NCBI RefSeq assembly: GCF_036030735.1
Contig: NZ_CP107928.1
Location: forward strand, 6,448,001-6,512,000
Source of the DNA: Streptomyces sp. NBC_00425
Lineage (GTDB): Bacteria > Actinomycetota > Actinomycetes > Streptomycetales > Streptomycetaceae
DNA length: 64,000 nt
Reading direction: 5' to 3'
Shown here: one piece after another, positions 55,624 through 64,000 of the stretch
Layout of the letters: each line of letters opens with the position of its first letter
Position numbering within the stretch: the stretch's first letter is position 1
Notes under the pieces: generated by a model
The model's database searches: none
The model's input: only the letters and a program-made list of their open reading frames with translations
What the model was told of the DNA's origin: nothing
Made by a program: the position numbers and the translations under genes

Positions 55624-56334
55624 ATGGGGGACATGACCGAGGAAGTCGCCGCGGCCGAGAAGGGCCCGAACGCATGGGCTCAGGCCATCGCGGCGCTGGT
55701 GGTGGTCGGCGCGCTGGGGGGCGCGCTGTACGTGATCCAGCAGAACGACGCCAAGGCCGCCGACAAGCCGGCCACCTGCCGGGCCGACGACGAGGACAAG
55801 AAGGCCGACGAGGCCGCGAAGGCGGCGCAGCGCCTCTCCGGGACGCAGTTGTGCACGGCGCTCAACCGCACGGACCTGCCGACGCTCCTCGGCACGCCGA
55901 CGGAGTACGCGCGGACCGCCTACGGCAGCGACGGCTCGGTCGAGACGGGGGGAAAGAGCATCCCGTCCCCCGAGGGGACCGTCCAACTGGACACCTACAC
56001 GGTGAAGTTGTCGCGGTCCTACGACGGCCTGCCGATCGGCGGGATGCAGGACCTGCTGAACGAGGCGCAGACGAAGACGATCGCGGGTCACCCCGCGGTG
56101 CTCTACTCGAGCCCGACGATCGCCATCCAGTTCAACCTGGGCGGCGGCAAGTCGCAGACCGCGCCCGGCGGCGTCGCCCGCACCCTGGTCGTCGCCCCGG
56201 ACGTCAAGGACGGCGGCGGGTCCTACGAGCTCTCCATCTGGCGCCAGGACGACGTGCGTCCGGACGACACGGCACTGCTGCGCATCGCCCAGCAGGTCCT
56301 CCCCACGATCCCGGGCTGGACCACCGTCCGCTGA
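55624..56334 (+). CDS. DUF6215-like membrane-anchored protein
   Basis: 236 residues from ATG 55624; ATG 55633 is equally possible. A short N-terminus (EEVAAAEKGPNAWAQAIAAL) leads into one transmembrane helix (AALVVVGALGGALYVIQQND). The remaining ~180 residues are extracytoplasmic with two Cys (ATCRADDED, TQLCTALN). The pattern matches actinobacterial DUF6215 proteins, whose function is unknown. Independent of the protease, since a terminator intervenes. Confidence 0.65.
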   Translation: MGDMTEEVAAAEKGPNAWAQAIAALVVVGALGGALYVIQQNDAKAADKPATCRADDEDKKADEAAKAAQRLSGTQLCTALNRTDLPTLLGTPTEYARTAYGSDGSVETGGKSIPSPEGTVQLDTYTVKLSRSYDGLPIGGMQDLLNEAQTKTIAGHPAVLYSSPTIAIQFNLGGGKSQTAPGGVARTLVVAPDVKDGGGSYELSIWRQDDVRPDDTALLRIAQQVLPTIPGWTTVR

Positions 56335-56476
56335 CACGCCACCCGGCGTGGCCGCACACCGCAGCCGCACGCCGCACGCGGGCCCGGTCGCACCGTCGTC
56401 CTGGATCACGGTGACGACGGCCGGAGTCCGCCGACACGCCGGGCACGCCGGGCACGCCGCACGCGTCGGACACGCT

Positions 56477-56509
56477 GAAGACCGGCGCCCCCGTGGGGCG
56501 TCGGCCTTC
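56477..56509. terminator. Bidirectional terminator between DUF6215-like and MFS genes
   Basis: 15-base stem with one mismatch and one G-U pair (56477-56491 with 56495-56509), 3-base loop. It lies between two converging genes. Confidence 0.7.
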
Positions 56510-56530
56510 GCGGTGCGGGAGCCGTGACGG

Positions 56531-58036
56531 TCAGGCGACCGGCTGCGGTTCCTCCGCGGGTGCCTCGGCGACCGGCTGCTGCGGCCGGGCGTCCCGCATG
56601 ACCAGGGCCGCCAGGGCGGCCGCTGCCAGGACACCGATCGCGCTGATCGTGAAGGTCGTCGTCATCGACGCGGTGAAAGCCTCCCGGGCCGCCCGCACGA
56701 GAGTGCGGTCGCCGCCGGCCGCAGCCAACGCCCCGCCGATCGACTGCCGGGCCGCCTCGGGGGCGTCGGCCGGCATCTCGGCGGCGAATCCGCTGGTCAG
56801 CAGGGAACCGAGGATCGCGATGCCGAGCGCGGTGCCGGCCTGCTGGACGGTGTCGTTCAGGGCCGAGCCGACGCCCGCCTTGTCCGCGGGGATGGTGCCC
56901 ATGAGGGCGGCGACGGCGGCGGGCATCGCGAGTCCGGCGCCGAGTCCGAGCAGTCCCAGCGCCACGGCCGGGACGGTGAAGCCGGAGTCCGCGCCGACCG
57001 TGGCGAGGAGCGCGAAGGAGGCGGCCATCACGAGCATCCCGGCCAGGACGACGAACCGGTTGCCGATCCTCCCGGCGAGGTGCACGCCCGCCCCGTTGCC
57101 GGCCAGCGCCGCGAGGGCGAACGGCAGGAAGGCGAGGCCGGCCCGGACGGGGGAGTAGCCGAGGACGAACTGCAGGTACTGGGTGAGGACCAGCAGCAGA
57201 CCGCCGTTGCCGATCTGCACCAGAGCCAGCGAGAGCGAACCGCCGCTGAAGTTGCGGTGCTTGAAGAGGACCAGCGGGACCATCGGCGAGGGGGTCACGT
57301 TCTCCCAGACCACGAACCCGGCCAGGCCGAGGACGGCGACCGCGAGGCCGAGGGTGGAGCGCCCGCCGAACGCGCCGTGCAGCGGAAGCTCGATGATCCA
57401 CCAGACCAGGGAGGTCATGCCGACCGCGGAGAGCACCGCGCCGAGCGGGTCGGGCTTCTGCCAGGGCGCCCTGGACTCCGGCATCAGGGTCAAGGCGGCG
57501 ACGACGGCGAGCACGACGACCGGGACGTTGATCAGGAAGATCGAGTGCCAGGAGAAGTGGTCGATGAGGACGCCGCCGAGGACCGGACTGCCGACCAGGC
57601 CCAGCATGGACACCGAGCCCCACGCCGCCATCGCCCTGCCGCGCTCCTCCTCGTCGAAGACGGTGATGAGGATGGACAGCGTGGACGGCATGATCAGCGC
57701 CCCGCCGACGCCCATCGCGGTGCGGACGGCGATCACCTCGCCGGGGTCGGTGCAGAACGTGGCGGCCAGTGAGGCCGCCCCGAAAAGCGTCAGGCCGATC
57801 AGCATCACCCGTCGGCGGCCGAAACGGTCACCGAGACTTCCCGAGGTCAGCAGCAGGCCGGCGAAGACCAGGATGTAGGAGTCGAGGATCCACTGGGTGT
57901 CCTGGGCGCTCGCGCCGATGTCCTCGGTCATCGAGGGCACCGCGACGGTCAGCGCCATGCTGTCGATCGTCAGGACCAGCGTGCTCAGGCACAGCACGAC
58001 CAGGATCCACCAGCGGCGGGGACTACGGGTTTCCAT
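56531..58036 (-). CDS. MFS drug:proton antiporter (DHA2 type) under TetR control
   Basis: 501 residues from ATG 58036, 14 membrane spans. Helix 1: VLTIDSMALTVAVPSMTED; motif A: TSGSLGDRFGRRRVMLIGL; a charged C-terminal tail. It likely exports an antibiotic or other toxic compound. Divergent from a TetR gene, with four copies of a GCGCACACTGTTC-type site in the 203-bp shared region, so it is the main regulatory target. Confidence 0.88.
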   Translation of the reverse strand: METRSPRRWWILVVLCLSTLVLTIDSMALTVAVPSMTEDIGASAQDTQWILDSYILVFAGLLLTSGSLGDRFGRRRVMLIGLTLFGAASLAATFCTDPGEVIAVRTAMGVGGALIMPSTLSILITVFDEEERGRAMAAWGSVSMLGLVGSPVLGGVLIDHFSWHSIFLINVPVVVLAVVAALTLMPESRAPWQKPDPLGAVLSAVGMTSLVWWIIELPLHGAFGGRSTLGLAVAVLGLAGFVVWENVTPSPMVPLVLFKHRNFSGGSLSLALVQIGNGGLLLVLTQYLQFVLGYSPVRAGLAFLPFALAALAGNGAGVHLAGRIGNRFVVLAGMLVMAASFALLATVGADSGFTVPAVALGLLGLGAGLAMPAAVAALMGTIPADKAGVGSALNDTVQQAGTALGIAILGSLLTSGFAAEMPADAPEAARQSIGGALAAAGGDRTLVRAAREAFTASMTTTFTISAIGVLAAAALAALVMRDARPQQPVAEAPAEEPQPVA

Positions 58037-58055
58037 GACGTCCTGTCCTTTCGTC

Positions 58056-58167
58056 GTGCGCACGGTGTTCTCGCGATGCGCACACTGTTCCGACGGCGGC
58101 CTGCCGAGCGCTACGTACAGCGTTCCGCTCGATGCGCACACTGTACGCAGATCGGAACGGTGTGCGC
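58056..58167. promoter_or_regulatory. TetR operator region with four related sites
   Basis: GTGCGCACGGTGTTC (58056-58070), ATGCGCACACTGTTC (58076-58090), GCGCACACTGTACG (58134-58147) and, inverted, GGAACGGTGTGCGC (58154-58167). The last two form a palindrome with 8-bp perfect GCGCACAC/GTGTGCGC arms. The copies sit on both sides of the divergent starts (58036 and 58240). Confidence 0.75.
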
Positions 58168-58239
58168 AACGGGGAACTCTGTACGCTGGACGCGCACGAT
58201 GTTCGCCCGTCGTCAGTCGACCCCTTTGGGAGCAGAGCC

Positions 58240-58974
58240 GTGGCCGCCGAGACGCAGAACCCCCGCCCCGTCCCGTCCGTGTGGGCCCGAGGGCGCCGCG
58301 AGCCCGACCAGCCCGCGCTCAGCCGGGACGCGATCGTCCGGGAGGCGGTCGCCATGCTGGACGTCGACGGCATCGAGGCGCTGAGCATGCGCAAGCTGGG
58401 CGCCCGGCTGAACGCGGGCGCGACGTCCCTCTACCGGCACGTCGCCACCAAGGACGAGCTGATGGAGCTGGCCGTGGACGAGGTCGCCGCCGAGATCCAG
58501 GTCCCCTCGGCCGACGGCCCCGACTGGCGCGCCGCCGTCGCCGAGGCCGCGGGCTCCTTCCGCGCGACCGCACTGCGGCACCCGTGGCTCGCCTCGGTGC
58601 TCGGTCAGGCGGGCCTCGCCTACCTCGGCCCCAACCTGATGTCCTTCTCGGAGCGGCTGGCCTCGCTGTTCACGGCTGCGGGGTTCGCCGAACCGGGCCG
58701 CGCCATCGAGCCCGTGCTGAGCTACGTCATGGGGGTGAGCACCACCGAGGCGGCCTGGCTCACCACGGTCGCCCGATCCGGCGAGAGCGAGGCGGACTTC
58801 GTCGCCCGCCTGATGCCCGCGGCCCAGCAGGCCGCCGCCCCCTACGCCCACCTGGCCGACGCGTACGCCGCGAGCGCCGCCGAGTCGGCCGATCCGGTGG
58901 CGCTGCGCGAGAGCAAGTTCGCCTACGGCCTGGACGTCGTGCTGGACGGCCTGGCCCTGCGCCTGCCGGACTAG
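58240..58974 (+). CDS. TetR-family regulator
   Basis: 244 residues from GTG 58240 (GGAG 8 bases upstream). Helix-turn-helix: LSRDAIVREAVAMLDVDGIE, ALSMRKLGARLNAGATSLYR, HVATKDEL. A TetR_C-type ligand domain follows (residues ~90-244). It sits divergent to the MFS exporter and is the probable repressor binding the four-site region between them. Confidence 0.9.
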   Translation: MAAETQNPRPVPSVWARGRREPDQPALSRDAIVREAVAMLDVDGIEALSMRKLGARLNAGATSLYRHVATKDELMELAVDEVAAEIQVPSADGPDWRAAVAEAAGSFRATALRHPWLASVLGQAGLAYLGPNLMSFSERLASLFTAAGFAEPGRAIEPVLSYVMGVSTTEAAWLTTVARSGESEADFVARLMPAAQQAAAPYAHLADAYAASAAESADPVALRESKFAYGLDVVLDGLALRLPD

Positions 58975-59097
58975 GGCTCCGGAGCGTCGGGTCCGGGTCG
59001 TCAGGCTCCGGATCGTCGTGGTCCGGGTCGTCAGTCCCCGGGGCGTCGGGGTCCGGAAGGGCGGGGTCCGGAGCGGGAGTTCGGAGCAGAGGCTCTG
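58975..59097. repeat. Degenerate ~15-bp repeats between converging genes
   Basis: Imperfect GGTCCGGGTCGTC-type units fill most of the 123 bp between the TetR stop and the nasA stop. A 15-bp palindrome AGCAGAGGCTCTGCT at 59085-59099 overlaps the nasA stop codon and may act as terminator. Confidence 0.5.
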
Positions 59098-61188
59098 CTA
59101 GGCGGACGGTCCCGCGAGTTCCACCCGTACCGCGCACACCTTGAACTCCGGCATCCGCGAGGTCGGGTCCAGGGCCGGGTTGGTCAGGGTGTTGGCCCGG
59201 CCCGCGCCCGGCCAGTGGAACGGCATGAAAACGGTGTCCGGGCGGATGCCCGTGGTGATCCGGGCCGGCGCCACCGCCCGTCCCCGCCGGGACACGACGG
59301 CCAGCGCATCGCCCTCGGCCGCCCCGAGCCGCGCCGCCAGGCGGGGGTGCAGCTCCACGAACGGGCCGGGCGCGGCGGCGTTCAGCTCGGCGACGCGCCG
59401 GGTCTGGGCGCCGGACTGGTACTGCGCGACCACCCGCCCGGTGGTGAGCAGCACGGGGTAGTCGTCGTCCGGTTCCTCGGCGCTCGGCCGGTGCGACACG
59501 GGCGCGAACCGGGCCCGGCCGTCCTCGGTGGCGAACCGGTCGAGGAACAGGCGGGGCGTGCCGGGCGCCGGGCGGCCGTCCTGGCCGGCCGGACAGGGCC
59601 AGAACACCCCGTCCTCCGCCGCCAGCCGTTCGTAGCTGATCCCGGAGTAGTCGGCGATCCCGCCCGCGCTGGCCCGCCGCAACTCCTCGAAGACCTCCTC
59701 GGGTTCGACGGGGAAGCCCTTCTCGACGCCCAGCCGTGCAGCCAGTTGGTGCAGCACCGCCAGGTCGCTGCGCACGCCCTCCGGGGCGGTGACCGCCTGC
59801 CGGCGCAGCAGCACCCTCCCCTCCAGGCTGGTCGTCGTCCCCGTCTCCTCCGCCCACTGGGCGACGGGCAGGACGACGTCCGCGAGCGCCGCCGTCTCGG
59901 ACAGGACGACGTCGCAGACGGCGAGGAAGTCGAGGGACTTCAGGCGTTGCTCGATGTGCGCGGCGTGCGGCGCGGACACCACCGGGTTGGACCCCATGAG
60001 CAGCAGCGACCGGACGTCGGACCCCAGGGCGTCCAGGAGTTCGTACGCGCTGCGACCGGGACCGGGCAGCGAGTCCGGGTCGACGCCCCACACCTCGGCC
60101 ACGTGCCGGCGGGCCGCCGGGTCGTCCAGCTTGCGGTAGCCGGGCAGCTGGTCGGCCTTCTGGCCGTGCTCGCGCCCGCCCTGCCCGTTGCCCTGCCCGG
60201 TCAGGCAGCCGTAGCCGCTGAGCGGCCGCCCCGCCCGGCCCGTCGCCAGGCACAGGTTGATCCACGCGCCGACCGTGTCGGTGCCCTTGGACTGCTGCTC
60301 GGGCCCGCGCGCGGTGAGCACCATCGCGGCCTCGGGCTCGCAGAACAGCCTTACGGTCTCCCGTAGTTGTGGAACGGACACCCCCGTGATCCGTTCCACG
60401 TACTCCGGCCAGTGGGCCATGGCGGCCGCCCGGGCGTCCTCCCAGCCGACGGTGCGCTCGCGCACGTAGTCCTCGTCGACCCGCCCTTCGGTGACGATCA
60501 GGTGCAGCAGGCCGAGGGCGAGCGCGAGATCCGTCCCGGGCCGCGGCGCCAGATGCAGGTCGGCCTGCTCGGCGGTCTTGGTGCGGCGCGGGTCGATGAC
60601 GATCAGCGTGCCGCCGTTCTCCCGCAGTTCGCTGAAGAACCGCAGAGCGGGAGGCATGGTCTCGGCGAGGTTGGAGCCGACCAGGATCACACAGCCCGTG
60701 CGCGGGATGTCCTCCAGCGGGAAGGGCAGTCCCCGGTCGAGTCCGAACGCCTTCATCCCGGCCGCCGCCGCGGACGACATGCAGAACCGGCCGTTGTAGT
60801 CGATCTGCGAGGTGCCGAGCACCACCCGGGCGAACTTGCCGAGCGCGTACGCCTTCTCGTTCGTCAGCCCGCCGCCGCCGAACACACCGAGCGCGTCGGC
60901 CCCGTGCGCGGCCCGCACCCGGCCCAGTTCCCCGGCGATCCGGTCCAGCGCCTGGTCCCAGGAGGCCGGCACGAGCGAGTCGCCGGACCGTACGAGAGGC
61001 GAGGTCAGCCGGACGCCCGGGGCCAGCACCGCCGCCGCCGTGCGCCCCTTGCCGCACAGCGCTCCCCGGTTCACCGGGAAGCCGGTGCGCTCGACCACCT
61101 CGACGCCTCCCGCGGGCAGAGGCGACAGGGCCATCCCGCACTGCAGGGCGCAGTACGGGCAGTGGGTGGGCGTCGAGGCGGTCGGCAT
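59098..61188 (-). CDS. nasA: Assimilatory nitrate reductase catalytic subunit
   Basis: 696 residues of the molybdopterin-guanine-dinucleotide oxidoreductase family. N-terminal [4Fe-4S] ligands C10, C13, C17 and C45 (HCPYCALQCGM ... GALCGKG). Mo-cofactor segments: YNGRFCMSSAAAAGMKAFG, LVGSNLAETMPP, GYGCLTGQGNGQGGREHG and MGSNPVVSAPH. C-terminal molydop-binding domain: LTTGRVVAQYQSGAQTRR. There is no C-terminal [2Fe-2S] BFD domain, so it needs an external electron donor, plausibly the FAD oxidoreductase encoded beside nirB. Reduces nitrate to nitrite in the cytoplasm. Confidence 0.94.
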   Translation of the reverse strand: MPTASTPTHCPYCALQCGMALSPLPAGGVEVVERTGFPVNRGALCGKGRTAAAVLAPGVRLTSPLVRSGDSLVPASWDQALDRIAGELGRVRAAHGADALGVFGGGGLTNEKAYALGKFARVVLGTSQIDYNGRFCMSSAAAAGMKAFGLDRGLPFPLEDIPRTGCVILVGSNLAETMPPALRFFSELRENGGTLIVIDPRRTKTAEQADLHLAPRPGTDLALALGLLHLIVTEGRVDEDYVRERTVGWEDARAAAMAHWPEYVERITGVSVPQLRETVRLFCEPEAAMVLTARGPEQQSKGTDTVGAWINLCLATGRAGRPLSGYGCLTGQGNGQGGREHGQKADQLPGYRKLDDPAARRHVAEVWGVDPDSLPGPGRSAYELLDALGSDVRSLLLMGSNPVVSAPHAAHIEQRLKSLDFLAVCDVVLSETAALADVVLPVAQWAEETGTTTSLEGRVLLRRQAVTAPEGVRSDLAVLHQLAARLGVEKGFPVEPEEVFEELRRASAGGIADYSGISYERLAAEDGVFWPCPAGQDGRPAPGTPRLFLDRFATEDGRARFAPVSHRPSAEEPDDDYPVLLTTGRVVAQYQSGAQTRRVAELNAAAPGPFVELHPRLAARLGAAEGDALAVVSRRGRAVAPARITTGIRPDTVFMPFHWPGAGRANTLTNPALDPTSRMPEFKVCAVRVELAGPSA

Positions 61189-61210
61189 GCCCCCAGCGTG
61201 CGTCGCCTGT

Positions 61211-61237
61211 GTTACACGCCGTGCGGCCTCCTGTTAC
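61211..61237 (-). promoter_or_regulatory. GlnR-like element upstream of nasA
   Basis: On the minus strand, GTAAC at 61237-61233 and GTAAC at 61215-61211 are exactly 22 bp apart, matching the two gTnAC half-sites of a GlnR box; the intervening GAAAC-type positions are poor (CCGCA). They lie 23-49 bases before the nasA ATG. Confidence 0.55.
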
Positions 61238-61429
61238 GGCGGTGTGCTGGCACCCTCCCCGAGTGCCGCGTCCCGGAGTGAGGCACAGGGCGCCCCGCCC
61301 TTGAGTCGTCGCCGACCCGCACGAACGTTGCCCCTGTGGACGAAGACGCCGCAAGTGACTCATTCCGTCCAGTGGATGTCCGGTTGCGCATGCTTGAAGG
61401 TTGAAAAGGCGCCGATACAGTCGAGTGCG

Positions 61430-61595
61430 CGCACGACCCGCACGACCCGCACGGCGCAGGACCACGCAGAACCACGCACGGCGCACGACCCCCTGCGCGG
61501 CGCTCCACCCCTGCACGGCGCACGACTCCGCACGGCGTCAGACCGCACGCCGCACGACCCGCACGCCGCAGCCCCCGAACGGCGTTCGCACCCCG
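61430..61595. repeat. Degenerate CGCACGAC/GCACGGCGCA repeats upstream of adenylation gene
   Basis: Within the 489-bp region between nasA and the adenylation gene (61189-61677) the middle portion is low-complexity repeats of CGCACGAC and CACGGCG. Reading frames here are shadow Arg/Thr/Pro-rich sequences. Besides the GlnR-like element and the ribosome-binding site (CTGGAGG at about 61661), I see nothing else defined. Confidence 0.55.
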
Positions 61596-61677
61596 GGTGA
61601 GCCGTCCGACGTCCGGGCACGCCCCGTCGCCGGCCATGTCACCTGCATCCCCGAAGCAGCCTGGAGGTCACCCCACC

Positions 61678-63195
61678 ATGCCTCTGCGCCATCTCACCCC
61701 CCGTGACCAGGATCTCTTCTGGCGCTACGGCCGCGGCCCCGCCGTCGACGTCCCGGACCCGCTGGTCCACCGCGCCGTCGAACGGCACGCCGCCGCCGCG
61801 CCGCACGCCGTCGCCGCCGAACACCGCGGCACGACCCTCACCTACGGCGAGCTCAACCGGTACGCCGACGCCCTCGCCGCCCGGCTGGTCCACGAGGGCG
61901 TCCGCCCCGGTGACCACGTCGGCCTCTTCGTCCGCCGCTCGCTGCCGATGCTCGTCGGCCTGCTCGGCATCCTGAAGGCGGGCGCGGCCTACGTCCCCCA
62001 GGACATCGGCCTCGCGCCCGCCGCCCAGCTCGCCCACGTCGTCCGGGCCGCGGCCACCCGCGTCGTGCTCACCCAGCGCGCACACGTCGGCCGGATCCCG
62101 CGCGGCCCCCGCGTCCTCGCCCTCGACGAACCCCTCCCGCGCGCCACCGCGCCCCGCCCCCGCATCGACCCCGACGACGGCTGCTACGTCCTGTTCACCT
62201 CCGGCACGACCGGCTGCCCCAACGGCGTGAAGGTCACCCACCGCAACGTCGCCAACCTCCTGTGCACCGAACCCGGCGGCCTCGGCATCCGCCCGGGCGA
62301 CCGGGTGGCCCAACTCCTCAACATCGCCTTCGACATGGCCGCCTGGGAGATCCTCGGCTGCCTGGCCCACGGCGCCACCCTGGTCGTCCGCGGCAAGGAC
62401 ATCGCGGCGGCCGCGCGCACCGCCACCGTGCTCGTCGCCACCCCGACCGTGCTCGCCGGCATCGACCCGGCGTCCTGCCCCCGGGTGCGCACGGTGGCCG
62501 TCGCCGGCGAGCCCTGCCCGCGCCCGCTCGCCGACGCCTGGGCGGCCCGGGCCGCCTTCCACAACTGCTGCGGCCCCACCGAGACGACCATCGTGAACAC
62601 GATGAGCCGGCACGCCCCGGCCGCCCCGCTGCTCACCATCGGCCGTCCCACCCCGAACAACACCGTCTACGTCCTCGACGCCGACCGCCGCGCCCTGCCC
62701 GTCGGCGAGGTCGGTGAGATGTGGGCCGGCGGCGACTGCGTCTCGGCCGGCTACCTCGGCAACGACGAACTGAACGCCGAGCGCTACGCACCCGATCCGT
62801 TCCTCGGCGGGGGGCGCCGGATGTTCCGTACCCGGGACCTCGGCCGCTGGACGCCCGGCGGCGAACTCGAACACCTCGGCCGCACCGACGACCAGGTCAA
62901 GGTGCGCGGGTTCCGCGTCGAGCTGGACTCCGTGTCGTCGGTCCTCGAAGGCGTTCCGGGCTGTACCCGGGCGGTGACCCTGCGGCGCGACGCCCGCAGC
63001 CTGGTCTCCTTCGTCTGCCCGGCCGACGTGGACCCGGACGCGGCCCGCCGCGCGGTGGCGGACGCACTGCCGTACTACTGCGTGCCCGAAGATGTCATGC
63101 CCATGACGTCACTGCCGGAGACGGACCGCGGAAAGATCGACAAGCCGGCGCTGCTGGAGCTGGCCCGGCAGCGGACGGCGGTGGCCGCCCGATGA
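61678..63195 (+). CDS. Stand-alone amino-acid-type adenylation enzyme
   Basis: 505 residues from ATG 61678. ANL-superfamily motifs in order: LTYGELNRYADALAARLV (A1), LKAGAAYVPQD (A2), LFTSGTTGCPNGVKVTH (A3), NCCGPTETT (A5), GEMWAGGDCVSAGYLG (A6), FRTRDLGRW (A7), GRTDDQVKVRGFRVEL (A8) and DRGKIDKPAL (A10, catalytic Lys). No carrier-protein or condensation domain is attached, and none is visible in the window. The A3 Lys is Asn (PNGV). Activates an amino or aryl acid as adenylate; substrate unknown. Its stop overlaps the next start (ATGA). Confidence 0.85.
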   Translation: MPLRHLTPRDQDLFWRYGRGPAVDVPDPLVHRAVERHAAAAPHAVAAEHRGTTLTYGELNRYADALAARLVHEGVRPGDHVGLFVRRSLPMLVGLLGILKAGAAYVPQDIGLAPAAQLAHVVRAAATRVVLTQRAHVGRIPRGPRVLALDEPLPRATAPRPRIDPDDGCYVLFTSGTTGCPNGVKVTHRNVANLLCTEPGGLGIRPGDRVAQLLNIAFDMAAWEILGCLAHGATLVVRGKDIAAAARTATVLVATPTVLAGIDPASCPRVRTVAVAGEPCPRPLADAWAARAAFHNCCGPTETTIVNTMSRHAPAAPLLTIGRPTPNNTVYVLDADRRALPVGEVGEMWAGGDCVSAGYLGNDELNAERYAPDPFLGGGRRMFRTRDLGRWTPGGELEHLGRTDDQVKVRGFRVELDSVSSVLEGVPGCTRAVTLRRDARSLVSFVCPADVDPDAARRAVADALPYYCVPEDVMPMTSLPETDRGKIDKPALLELARQRTAVAAR

Positions 63196-64000
63196 CGACG
63201 TCCTCTTCCCCGCCCCCCTCCCCGCCCGCGTCCCCGGTACCGCCCTCGTCCCCGCTTCCCGCGCCCTCCGCCCCCGCCCCCGCCCCCGCCCCCGCCTCCG
63301 ACTCCGACTCGGCCCCCGTCTCCGCTTCGCCGTCCCCGGACGGGCGGTCCGTCGAGCTGCCCCCGCCGCTGTCCGCGCCCAGGCGTCTGCTCAAGCACCC
63401 GCGGCTGATGCACCACAACCGCCTCGCGGCGCTGGTGCTGCTGGCCAACCTGGCCTACGCGTACGGGAGTCGGCCCCTGTCGGCGGAGACCCTGGCGCAC
63501 GCGTCCCTCGCCAACCTCGCCCTGGCCGTCCTGGTCCGCCAGCAGTACGTCATCAACCTGCTGTTCCGGCTGGCGACCTCGGCCCCGACGCACTGGCCGC
63601 TGCGGCTGCGCTGGACGCTGGGCAAGGTCTACCACTTCGGCGGACTGCACGTGGGCGCAGCGCTGGCGGGAGCGGCCTGGTTCCTGTCGCTGACGCTCCG
63701 GACGACCGACGGCTCGCTGCGGGTCGTCGGCTGGACCCTGGCGACGCTGCTCGCCGTGATCGTCGCCACCGCCCTGCCGCCCTTCCGCTCCCGCCACCAC
63801 GACCACTTCGAGAAGATCCACCGCTTCGGCGGCTGGGCCGCCCTCGCCCTCTTCTGGACGCACACGCTGATGTCGGCTCCCGGCCCCGGGCCGGTGTCCG
63901 TGCTGGCGCTGGTCACCTTCAGCGTCGCGCTGCCCTGGCTGCGACTGCGCAGGGTGGACGTCCGTCTCGAACGCCCTTCCCGTCATGTGGCGTTGGCGCG
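63192..64000 (+). CDS. Polytopic membrane protein coupled to adenylation enzyme, 3' end outside window
   Basis: The frame is open from ATG 63192 to the last base (269 residues visible). A ~55-residue Pro/Ser/Ala-rich N-terminus (with a GCCCCC repeat at 63266-63300) precedes five or more helices. Conserved His residues occur in KVYHFGGLHVGAALAG, RSRHHDHFEKIHRFGG and ALFWTHTLMSAPG, an arrangement reminiscent of haem-binding ferric-reductase-type membrane domains. A C-terminal reductase domain may lie beyond the window. ATGA coupling to the adenylation gene implies joint function. Confidence 0.68.
   Translation, partial: MTTSSSPPPSPPASPVPPSSPLPAPSAPAPAPAPASDSDSAPVSASPSPDGRSVELPPPLSAPRRLLKHPRLMHHNRLAALVLLANLAYAYGSRPLSAETLAHASLANLALAVLVRQQYVINLLFRLATSAPTHWPLRLRWTLGKVYHFGGLHVGAALAGAAWFLSLTLRTTDGSLRVVGWTLATLLAVIVATALPPFRSRHHDHFEKIHRFGGWAALALFWTHTLMSAPGPGPVSVLALVTFSVALPWLRLRRVDVRLERPSRHVALA

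Overview
The window is high-GC actinobacterial chromosome, almost certainly Streptomyces. Codons are strongly G/C-biased at the third position. GTG starts and 1-4 nt start/stop overlaps are common, and TTA leucine codons are very rare. The gene set is typically streptomycete: recO-uppS, a znuACB-zur block next to glyS, dusB near ppdK, GlnR-type nitrogen sites, a class-F-like sortase, an M4 protease and many MFS/TetR/AraC/XRE/ROK units. I saw no rRNA, tRNA, CRISPR array, integrase or transposase.

Layout. 1-8 kb: the 3' part of an MMPL exporter, a NarL-type two-component pair, an ECF sigma factor with an overlapping membrane partner, a small phosphatase, a D-amino acid oxidase and a GNAT-membrane fusion. 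8-15 kb is conserved core: recO, uppS, a frameshifted YcxB-like remnant, the zinc-uptake operon with two Zur-like boxes at its promoter, and glyS. 15-28 kb is accessory metabolism: an endonuclease/exonuclease/phosphatase-family protein, an aldo/keto reductase plus TetR unit behind a perfect palindrome, a secreted ricin-lectin plus sialidase-like pair, an AraC regulator, two MFS exporters, an XRE regulator plus alpha/beta hydrolase pair, and dusB. 28-39 kb: an LTA-synthase-like membrane phosphotransferase, two translationally coupled alpha-glucosidase-type enzymes with a divergent ROK regulator, and ppdK.

39.1-42.6 kb is a visibly lower-GC cassette: a small secreted protein with one Cys pair, then an ABC ATPase and a FtsX/MacB-type permease. 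It resembles bacteriocin or peptide export/self-protection modules and is the best candidate here for something undescribed. 42.8-47 kb holds a TTA-containing serine hydrolase, a MerR regulator, a TTA-containing unknown protein and an SDR.

47-61 kb is assimilatory nitrate/nitrite reduction split in two. The reductase operon (oxidoreductase-nirB-nirD, 47.1-51.3 kb) and nasA (59.1-61.2 kb) each have a GlnR-like element directly upstream. Between them lie a sortase with its secreted membrane-anchored neighbour, a gamma-glutamylcyclotransferase-like gene, a thermolysin-family protease, a DUF6215-like protein and a TetR-controlled MFS exporter with four operator copies. The window ends with a stand-alone adenylation enzyme translationally coupled to a histidine-rich membrane protein that runs off the edge.

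Tandem repeats are frequent. The clearest are a 16-bp unit (about 10 copies, 35.6 kb), a 31-bp unit (about 4-5 copies, 25.7 kb) and a 15-bp unit (5 copies, 52.3 kb). Repeat-derived insertions lie inside a histidine kinase and a glucosidase.
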